Source: Protea cynaroides (Eukaryota > Streptophyta > Magnoliopsida > Proteales > Proteaceae). From it: a DNA stretch of 64,000 bases. Both the position numbers and the translations under genes were made by a program. The DNA is taken from positions 25,181,064 to 25,245,063 of the forward strand of contig CM053267.1 of the NCBI GenBank assembly GCA_028583415.1, given 5' to 3'. Shown here piece by piece: positions 55,888 through 64,000 of this stretch. Below the pieces are notes generated by a model. It worked only from the letters and a program-made list of their open reading frames with translations. It was not told where the DNA came from and searched no databases. The first letter of the stretch is position 1, and the number at the start of each line of letters is the position of its first letter.

Positions 55888-55908
55888 CAATGTGGACTAT
55901 TCCCAATA

Positions 55909-55913
55909 CTTCT
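55909..55913. repeat. Target-site duplication CTTCT, right copy
   Basis: Matches 51620-51624 and confirms that the TRIM's two ends belong together across the nested insertion. Confidence 0.85.
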
Positions 55914-56238
55914 CTTTCAGCTTGGCTTTATGTACTTTTATCATTTTTAGCTATTCTTTACATGCCTGGGTTCAAGGTATCGGTATTGGATCAGCTGATC
56001 AAATCCATTCATATCAATTTTGGTCCTTATCGATTTCGATCTAATCTTCAATCTAATCCTAGTTTTAAAATTATTATATATGGTATCAGCCACATGTCAA
56101 TTTTCCATTGGTTTCGTACACCGAACTGATTCAAACCGGATTGATTTTAGACATGATCGATACCTTTTTCAATACTTGAATTTAGAACCTTGATTACTTA
56201 TGATACATATTTTCTATCAATAATAATAATAATAATAA
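55914..56238. other. Spacer, no gene; (AAT)n at its end
   Basis: Non-coding sequence ending in an (AAT)n run at 56218-56239, next to the terminal repeat of the following transposon. Confidence 0.5.
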
Positions 56239-56554
56239 TTAGGGTAATTGACATATACCACCCCTGTACTTTAACCCGATTCCAGATAATTTAATAAGTT
56301 GTTGAATTGGACGAATACCACCCTTTAATTTACACCATATAAACAAACCAATCGAGCCTTATAGTTTAACCTATTTATTCTCTTGAATATGACCAAAATA
56401 CCCTTTGCAGGTTGCAGGTTGTAGGTTGCAGGTTGCTTTGAAGTAAATTCTTCTTCTTCTCCGGCAATTGCGACGACTGTCAAAAAAATACAAATACCCA
56501 CACGAAATTGGATATCGAGTGCTCCCGAATGAAGAGAGGAACTAAGGCGACGCA

Positions 56555-56650
56555 GTGGGTTTTCTACAACTGAACTGGCAAGACATTAGTACCGTCGCTG
56601 GCCATGTTGGCACTATCGAACTCGCCGCCGTCTCTGTCTTTAATGGATGT
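56555..56650 (+). pseudogene. Possible captured fragment of a MATE-type transporter
   Basis: Inside the transposon, a frame reads DISTVAGHVGTIELAAVSVF, which resembles the first transmembrane region of plant DTX/MATE efflux proteins (GHLG-ELAAVS type). The similarity covers about 20 residues only and is uncertain. If real, this would be a Pack-MULE type capture. Confidence 0.3.
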
Positions 56651-56703
56651 AGAATGGGACTTCGTCGTCGTTGTCTAAGAAAGGAAACCATATCGTCAAC
56701 TTA

Positions 56704-56800
56704 CCGCAAGAACAACTGGAAACAATTTATGATTTTCCGACGAGATTTTACCGCAAGAACAACTGGAAACAATTTCTGATTTTTCGACGAGATTTTACGA
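56704..56800 (+). repeat. 48-bp tandem duplication inside the transposon
   Basis: Two units of CCGCAAGAACAACTGGAAAC, AATTT, then GATTTTCCGACGAGATTTTA (second copy slightly altered). Confidence 0.92.
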
Positions 56801-59194
56801 TCTTCCAACGCCTCAGATCTTCTGTCTTCTCAGTCGTCGTCTCCTTCAATCGACCTATTTCTCCTTCAATCGACCTCTTCGCTTTTTTCCTTCGCTCTTC
56901 TCTTTCAGTCGGGAGAGGAAGAAGAACAAAGGAAAGGAAAGAGGAAAAAATCAAGAATTGTTGGACCAAGGGGTAAAATTGTATATTTACTCTCTTTGTT
57001 TAAGAATGATTGAACCAGGGGATAACTCGTCCGATTTAACAACTTATTAAATTATCTGAAATCGAGTTAAAGTACAGGAGTGGTATGTATCAATTACCCT
57101 AATAATTAAGGTGTACATATTGTATTATTGGTCATAGGATCTTGAGTTTATATAATCAAGAAAATTTCACATGCCGTTTAATAATGCTAGATGATAAATC
57201 AAAAAAGGAATATGAAAGCCCATTTCATTAAATTTAGAAATTAATTTGAGGTATCTGGACAGGTTTAACTAGTTGACTTGAATTTTTATATTTGGTTGAC
57301 ACCGTGTCATGCACCTAAACCGTGTCTTTTTTTTTTTTTTTTTGGTAACACCTAAACGTGTTAAGTTCGTTATTAAATACAACCCAAAATGGCAGCTAGC
57401 AAATTTAGTAAAGTATATGGAATTATAATACTGTAGACCCCACCAACAGCTTTACCCACTCCCCACCCCCACCCAAAAAAATATAAAACCATCAACCGAC
57501 ACCAGCTTTGATTTTTTTTTTTTGCTAAAGATCAACAATATATTAATAATTAATAAAAAGAAAAAGGAAAATACAAAAGATCAAGGGAAAACTCTACCTT
57601 TGACATGGTCATCAGAGTCCTACCCTCGATTATAGTACACTAAGTAAAAAGAAAACGTTGACACTCAGATGCATCCCATGTTACATCCTAGTATCCTAGT
57701 CACAATGGTTTAGCATGTAAACTAAATCTCTGAAACCATAGTGGAGAGCTTGATCTCTGATCCTAAAGACAAACTTTATTTTTTCTTCTTTGACACCATC
57801 TTTGATCATTGATGAAGAAATCTGCAATTTGATCATCCAATTTTTGTGATCCTTAATCAAATGCATTCACTCATGACACCCGGGGGGATGAATTATCAGC
57901 CTTCATGGTTCCAAATGTTTGACCGGTTTGGTGCATCTAGTTAGGTGTTGAACCATAATGGAATTCTAGTTATACATATTTTTTGTATACTTGGTTTTTT
58001 CTAGATCAAGAATACATTTTGAGATGACAAAAATAGTGTTGTTTGATATGCATTGTCATTCTTGGATCATAGAATGCTATCGGGAAACAATATTAGAAGG
58101 TTGGAATGTAGTAATGCCAATTTTTGAATCTTTTTAGCTCCACCGCAGGCTGATCAATACTAGATCGGGCCTTGCAAGATGGAAAAAGCTCACTTGCCAT
58201 GGTGTGTGATCGTGAGGTGCACCACTTTTCATCCAACATCAATATGGTAGACTGGGTTTTGGAATAAGAATTGCTTCTATAGCAGGCTCTTAGGAATCAA
58301 AAGGAATTTTAGCACCAATCGATATGTGTGAAGCTTAATATTATAGTAAGTTAGGCAAAACTGTTCATTTTGCCATTGTTTTTTGAGGCAGTTTTATTGA
58401 GGGCATCTTGTTTTTTCGGGGTTTAGGGTTTCCCTTTATATAGTATTGTAATCTTGTAAAGAGAGTATAGTGCTGTAACTTCTTCGTTAGAATAATGGAA
58501 TTGGAGACTATTTGCTCTGCCGTGGCTGTAGCCCATACATTATGGATGAACCACATAAAATCATTGTGTTGTGTTTTCTTTCATTTTTCCTTTCGTTGTT
58601 GTTCTTTTATAGCATTGTTAATTCTTAATACAAACGCTCTAAGATTTAGTGATTACAATGTGGGGACCATAGTTATTAAATATGCGTACCGTATATATCG
58701 GACGAATGAAACATTTTTCATGAATCCTTGTTGAGAGTTGGGTAAAAATGCGTATTGTATAATGACCCTATCAATCACACGTTTGATACGCGTTTGCCAT
58801 ACAAATCATTTAAAAGCATGTAAAAAGTAGTCTGTGTAAAAGCGTGTAAAAAAGTACTTAAAAGTGTGTTTAACACCATGTAAAAGTGTCTAATAGTCAT
58901 TTAAGGACTCTCCGGACCCCCGATCCCAGTGATTTCGACTCCTAGGGAATCATTTGGAAGCAAAGTCATGTTTGGTAAATCCGATCTGGTTCTAACTCCC
59001 ATAAAATAAACCAGTTTAAAAATTGACTCCCAGAGTCAAAATACGAGAGCTAAAAAAAGATGTTCTCAACTGGCCAGAGCAACTTGAAAGAAATAAAGAA
59101 GAACCTGAGTGAAAGAAAAACAAACGAAGCAACTATGAGGGAAAGAACCTACAGCTGGTACAAATCTCTTCTCTCTTCCATACTCTTCACTCCA

Positions 59195-59197
<3 letters not shown>

Positions 59198-59264
<67 letters not shown>

Positions 59265-59268
59265 ACAT
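59198..59268. repeat. Compound (CT)n(CA)n microsatellite
   Basis: About 21 CT units followed directly by about 14 CA units. Confidence 0.95.
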
Positions 59269-60331
59269 CCATTTTCTATTTCTCTCCTTCATTCATCAAC
59301 CTTGCAAACCCTATATACGAGTTGTAGGTTTGTTTTCTTTTTTGTTTCCTTAAATCACCCTCTAGTAAAGGTTTAATCTTGATGAAGCTCTGTTTTCAGT
59401 CTCCAAACTTCCATAGCGAAACTAGGGTTTTATTGGTGCTTGTTCTATCACTAGGGTTAATCGAATGGTTTGAGATTAGAACATGGTTTGACATCCACCA
59501 ATGCTGGTCAGATTTTGGATCCGATTCCGATTTTCAACCGCATATATCCCTCTCTGGTTATAGCTCAACATTCGCTGCAACATAAATTACAATCTTTCCC
59601 AAACCCTAAGCAAACAGAAATGGGAACTGAAGCCTCCCCGCAAAGAGGCCCTTCTACCCTTCGTGATTGAAGCCTGCTCATCTCTGTCTCAATCGCGGTG
59701 ACAATTCTTCTACACAATCAAGAAAAAACGCACCCCCTGAATTTTGCTCCCAATGAGTCTGGGGTTTCATTATCAAATAAGTTTTTCCTCTAAAAAAAAC
59801 CAGGAGTAAAATTTTTGCTCCAAATTTAGATTAAAAAATTCGGGGACAGAAAGTAATCAAACTGGGCACTAAAAATGCAGATCTAACATCAGAGGGGACA
59901 GTTGTGGGATTCACATCGTTTCCTGCGGCAAGACGCTCCTGCAACTGATCCAAGGTTTTGGGGATCAGTCTGGCCGCCTGTCAATACATTGGGGGGTGGG
60001 CCGACTGAAATCCGGCCCTTGGTAGTCGGCAGGACCACATGAGACGATTTGGATACACAGTTGTGACATTAGAGGGGACTTTTTAGAAAAACATGTAAAA
60101 TACAAACTGTGGAAAAGAAAATGCAGACTGTTTTCTTTAGATTAAAATAAATAAAATGATCTTTGCATTTTAGGGTTAGCTTTTTAGGGTCAATTTGATT
60201 TGGATTTGCAGTGACTGGAGAAATATCTTTCGTATGCCAGCATTGTTTTACCTTTAGAATGGTTTCAACCCTCACAAGGAGGCTTTTTTAAGCTTTCTTG
60301 CTTAAAATCCCAAAACATGTATGTTAGAGTG

Positions 60332-60336
<5 letters not shown>

Positions 60337-60398
<62 letters not shown>

Positions 60399-60404
60399 TA
60401 TATA
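60337..60404. repeat. (AT)n microsatellite
   Basis: About 33 AT units with one interruption (ATAATATA near 60390). Confidence 0.95.
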
Positions 60405-60739
60405 TCTGTATTATTAAAAGTTTTATTGTTGCCTAGATCTGCTTAATACCCCTACAAATACTTACCTTTTTTTGTCGCGCGTACCCAAAGTAACTAATGA
60501 TGGTGGGGACAAGAACTCAACCTTTTTTCATGCAACTGTTTTGCAGCTTTGAGCTCGAATATAGTAGTGAGGCAAATCCACTCGAGGCACTTGGCTGGAA
60601 TCTAAACAAGAAATTCATTTGGAGATTCAATCTTTCTTTTGGGCCTTGTTAACTTTGGCCGAATGTTGGTTTCAGCATCAGGCTTTGATTCTTGGAGAAA
60701 AAGTTCACGTCAAAGATGAACTTGGAACTCTGCCTTCTA

Positions 60740-61900
60740 CTTCAAGATGACGAAATCACAGCAGTAGTTTTCTCCTTGAAGGCTTCAAAGTCCCCTAGAC
60801 CAGATGGCTTCTCGCCGATTTTATTTTTCAAACGTAGTGGGTAGAGCTAGGGTATGAGGTGTCCATCGCAATGAATTATTTCTAATTTGGCTGTCTCTTT
60901 TTTAAAGAAATTCAACCATACACAGTTACTTCTTATTCCCAAAGGAGAGAGCAGATTTATTCCCAAAGGAGAGAGAGCAGACACGGTGGAACAGTACAGG
61001 CCAATCAGCTTGGGTAATGTGATTTATAGATTGTTAGCGAAGTTTTTACCTGATATTGTTTCCCAGAAGCAGAGTGCATTTATTAAGGGAAGGTCGATTT
61101 TCGATATGTTCTTATTGCTCACGACTCACGAGGCCTTCCATGATATGAAGTTGAAGCGGCGTAGACTAGAATATCTGGCGTCTTTTAAGCCCTATATGCA
61201 CAATGCACAATGCATATGATAAGGTGGAGTGGAGTTTCTTGGAAGGGGATCTTTAGAAGTTAGGCTTCTGTGCTTCGGTGATAAGATGGGTAAAGCTGTG
61301 GATGTTCTGTCTCTTCTGTTTCCTACTCTCTCTTGATTAATGGGTCTAAAAGAATGGTTTATCTCCCACCTGAGGGCTCCACCAAGGAGATCCTATCTCT
61401 CCAACGTTATTTGTTCAATGCAATGAATCGATGTCTTCTCTGCTGCAATCGATAAAAACAATAAGTGTGATTCAAGGCATCCAGATCCGAAGACAAACTA
61501 GCTATTTTGCAGGCTTTGTTCGTTGACGATAGCCTCATTCATTAAAGTTCCTCATCGTCTCCTAAGAGCCCTTCGCGATCTACTGTCAAATACTATTCTG
61601 CCTCCGATCACTGTATAAATCTCACTAAATCTTCTACTCCTTTCACTGAGAACACACCAATTTGTCTATGAAAATTTTTTACAGGCAATCTTCGGGTTAA
61701 AGAACTGCTAAAGCGAGAGAAGTACCTTGGTTTGCCAACGGAGGTTGGAAGATCAAAGACCGATGTTTTTCAAGAAGTCCTAGATGTAGAAACCGTGGAC
61801 ATTGCGTGGGCTGGTGACCCATCCCCTGACTTCCATGCAGCCGTATTCCTTTTCCCTTGGGGAGAGGCTCTGAGTCATAGCACGAAGAACTAGACTCCAT
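60740..61900 (+). pseudogene. L1 (LINE) ORF2 reverse transcriptase, decayed, first part
   Basis: RT blocks in order: DDEITAVVFSLKASKSPRPD (60745), TQLLLIPKGE, EQYRPISLGNVIYRLLAKF, SQKQSAFIKGRSIFDMFLL, VEWSFLEGDL and KLGFCASVIRWVKLWMF, QGDPIS-like remnant near 61380, then LFVDDSLIH at about 61516-61539 where the catalytic FADD reads FVDD, then KYLGLPTEVGRSKTDVFQEV near 61720. Stops and frameshifts are frequent. A 26-bp duplication near 60934-60985 doubles LIPKGE. The endonuclease domain upstream is missing. The element is a 5'-truncated non-LTR retrotransposon. Confidence 0.87.
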
Positions 61901-63010
61901 TACTTGTGATCGGGTTCTTTTAGAGGATCAGATCGGTTTATTTGCCATTCTCACCGGAAGAGAATGAAGGTTTAGAGTCGCAACCTGAAATAAGGGTTCC
62001 AGACCCAATGTGCCCCAGCAAAATAAACTAAAATAACTTCATATAGATAAAGGCACTGATTTGTGAATTATTAAGTCTAGGTAGGGGTCAAGTTATCAAG
62101 GTGGCTAGTGTAAGTACCCTCCTAAGTTTCGGTAGATACATCTTGCTACTGGACAGAGATGATAATGTATTTCTTCTCTTTCCTACTTGTCTAATCACAT
62201 GTTAACAATTACTAGTTTATATAGACTACGTATTTATAATGTAAACCTAGGCATGTTTCTACCCCAAGTATAAACTTGATCCACGCTATCTATGAAATTT
62301 TTTTAATGAAAACGTCGACTTACCCCCCCCAAACATATGAACGTAAATAAATAAAAAGACTTATTTGACTCAGACCTTGCTAAGGGGGAACAACTAAACA
62401 AGTATTTTTGCTTCATTGGGTAGAACCACTGGATTCTTCTATTTTTTGTATCTTTGGCTCAAGGGTCAGAACAACACTCTCTCATTAATTTCGTTAAAAA
62501 AAAGTCGATCACAACCTCAAAAGGGTAAAGAAAATCAAGTATTAGGTGGCTAAACAAGGAAAGCTTTGGATTCAGGTAACTTTGACGTCATATATTTATA
62601 AAAGAGGAATGCTTCTATTTATAAGAATTCTTGGGTGTGCACGGGGTACCATGGTGCTTTACCCCAGCTTTGTGTGCAATACCACGGCGCCGTATAGACT
62701 ATCCGTAGAGCCATGTAGAGTTTATGAGGCTCCGTAAATCAGTTACACGTCAATCAATCAATTGTGTCATTTCAAGTTGCGGACAATGGTCACTTTCTCA
62801 TACGTCCTATCCTGCGAGACTGCGTATACTAATGTGGGGTGATGTTCACGTACTGCGGATCCGTGTTCATTTACCATAGAGCTCTATAAGGGCTTGTTTG
62901 GTTTAGTTAATTTTTCATACAAAGATAATTTTAACATGGTTGTTCATAGTAAATATGTCCAGGATTTTTGCCATGCATGAGAGAGAGTGATCCTATCCAA
63001 AATCATTATT
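61901..63010. other. About 1.1 kb insertion separating the LINE ORF2 parts
   Basis: L1 similarity pauses after 61800 and resumes near 63010. The intervening DNA has no recognised frame, some LTR-like texture (GTAAGTACCCTCCTAAG near 62111) and no definable ends. Confidence 0.4.
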
Positions 63011-63205
63011 GCCAAGAAACATTGATGGCAAAATCCGAGGCGAGAAGACGAAGAACAGAATTGTTGATTGGAAACAAAAGAGGCTTTCCCCTTCTGGTCA
63101 GGAGGTTCTTGTGAAATTGGTGGCACTTTTGATCCCCCAATATGCTATGATGCAATTCCAATTTCCAGATGGGGTTTTAAGGGAGATAAACCATTTGTGT
63201 TCTTG
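63011..63205 (+). pseudogene. L1 ORF2, second part
   Basis: RIVDWKQKRLSPSGQEVLVK and LVALLIPQYAMMQFQFPDGV correspond to the region shortly after the RT in plant L1 ORF2 (GWK-LLSxAGxEVLIK and IPTYAM blocks). It continues the frame lost at 61800. Confidence 0.75.
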
Positions 63206-63214
63206 TGAGAACAT

Positions 63215-64000
63215 GAGGGTTTTTGGGTTTTGAAGAGTTGCCACCTAGATTCGGGTTTAGAAATCTTATTTGACTATGGATAAAATCCATGTATAGGGAA
63301 TCAGTCAAGATAGAAAATCTGGGTGATGGTCAGGTACGATCCAGGGAAAGTGTTAAGCATCCTGATTTGTCCAGATAAATCCAGCCTTTGGTTTAGCTAA
63401 TTATTTTTTATAATTGGATAGTGAAATCTTTGCCTGCATATAACCATATCATCAGATAAAACATGGGCAGCACCATATGGCTGTCCGTTTGGGTAGTCTT
63501 CCAGAGTAGGAGATGGAATCTCACGCGAGAGAAAATCTCACGCGAGAGAAAATCTCAAAAAAAAAAAAAAAAAAAAAAAAAAGAAGAAGAAAAGAGAACA
63601 TGAATGCAATTAGCATGTGATCCAAGATGATATAGGGTCATTAAAGGGGATTGAGGTCATGTGAATTTAGATATTAAATATGCAAGAACAATGCATGAAA
63701 TTAACCTGCAAATATCTACATGAAATCGTGGATAAAAGCATACTCAACCACATAGAATAATGATGCAAGGTAACCTAGAACTATGCAATAAGTAAAATAA
63801 AATAAATCCTAGCAAGGTTATTCACATCCTAGATCTGGGCATTGAGGTGTAATGAATATATCTCCAATCATCATGAGGGACAATGGAGATATAACTCTTC
63901 CTCACCATGCAAGGTTAAAAAAAAATTAGGATCTTAATTAAAAAGAAAGTAAATAAATGAAATTAAAATATTAATACTTGGCTTGAAGGATGGTTGAAGG
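63215..64000 (-). repeat. Long non-coding LTR-like repeat, copy 3 (partial)
   Basis: GAGTTGCCACCTAGATTCGG at 63232 and GAAAGTGTTAAGCATCCTG near 63347 match, in reverse, CTAGGTGGCGACTTCC and GGGTGCCTAACCCC of the copy at 25104-30000. The copy runs off the window end. An A22 run lies at 63557-63580, preceded by a doubled CTCACGCGAGAGAAAAT. Confidence 0.6.

Larger units (their letters stand above)
51625..55908 (-). mobile_element. TRIM retrotransposon, interrupted by a second element
   Basis: Left LTR 51625-51730 (106 bp) and right LTR 51999-52072 plus 55888-55908 share TTCGAACTAGTAAGT and GGGACTCTCCATATATAA. The right LTR is preceded by a complement of TGGTATCAAAGC, one base from the initiator-Met binding site, so the element reads on -. 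CTTCT flanks both outer ends (51620-51624 and 55909-55913). The internal region is only about 270 bp and non-coding, with CTCTTTT-GGTGAC repeats. Short LTRs, a primer binding site and no genes define a TRIM. The 5' LTR is split by the element at 52073-55887. Confidence 0.88.
56239..57102. mobile_element. Non-autonomous DNA transposon with about 80-bp terminal inverted repeats (MULE-like)
   Basis: The ends TTAGGGTAATTGACATATACC (56239) and its near complement at 57082-57102 extend inwards for about 80 bp through TGTACTTTAAC and TTTAATAAGTTGTT with few mismatches. Long terminal repeats and no transposase fit a Mutator-like non-autonomous element. The target duplication is unclear because the flank is an AAT run. 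The interior includes a GCAGGTTG repeat near 56408 and a possible captured gene piece at 56555-56650. Confidence 0.8.
57103..60739. other. Intergenic region with simple repeats and a possible LINE tail
   Basis: No recognised gene. T-run followed by GCTAAAGATCAACAATATAT near 57512 looks like the reversed 3' end of an L1 element. Around 59600 a short ATG-started frame after CT-rich sequence is not recognisable as an exon. ACATCAGAGGGGACAGTTGTG near 59885 recurs in altered form near 60060. Confidence 0.45.

Noticed and set aside
59060..59670. CT-rich leader followed by short ATG frames, considered as a gene start
   Set aside because: Frames are short, end within 70 codons, show no domain, and no splice-linked continuation is recognisable.

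Overview
The window is nuclear DNA of a flowering plant (species not determinable). The evidence is long LTR retrotransposons primed by initiator-Met tRNA, an Au-type SINE, plant L1 (LINE) remnants, plant MITEs, and one host gene for a fasciclin-like arabinogalactan protein (FLA). About 80% is transposable-element sequence, much of it nested. A run of exactly 500 N at 45615-46114 is an assembly gap.

Layout. 1-4789: AT-rich intergenic DNA with two MITE-like elements and simple repeats. 4790-22858: a Ty3/gypsy chromovirus (outer element, + strand) whose 5' LTR is split by a second, related chromovirus (inner element, 6340-18368, coding on the - strand, 2.3 kb LTRs, 5-bp target duplication CTAGC). 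The outer element is cut off in RNase H, and a Ty1/copia integrase fragment follows (22859-23486). 25104-30000 and 41150-44490: two inverted copies of one non-coding repeat family with a purine tract and minisatellites; a third copy enters at 63215. Between them lies a copia nest: a - strand copia remnant (30950-31134 and 40677-40995), a + strand copia element (31137-40676), and inside that a 0.6 kb insertion and a solo LTR (36877-39251) of the chromovirus family. 44514-45614: L1 ORF1 fragment. 48793-49530: P450 fragment. 49891-50628: the FLA gene, the only intact host gene. 51170-55908: an Au SINE, then a TRIM element interrupted by a non-coding copia-type element. 56239-57102: a long-TIR DNA transposon. 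60740-63205: L1 ORF2 remnant.

Most interesting system: the two chromoviruses share three uncommon features. (1) A short AT-rich GT-AG intron of 68 or 80 bp lies between gag and protease at the same codon and phase in both. Retaining it ends translation just after Gag; removing it brings pol into frame. (2) A long ORF between the 5' LTR and gag runs antisense to gag-pol in both copies and resembles the plant 'putative plant transposon protein' family; one copy ends in five 14-residue repeats. (3) Each family member carries its own short motif array at two matching positions in the LTR, on either side of the TATA box: the positions are shared but the motifs differ. All copies are decayed, mainly by C-to-T (G-to-A) changes that created stop codons.
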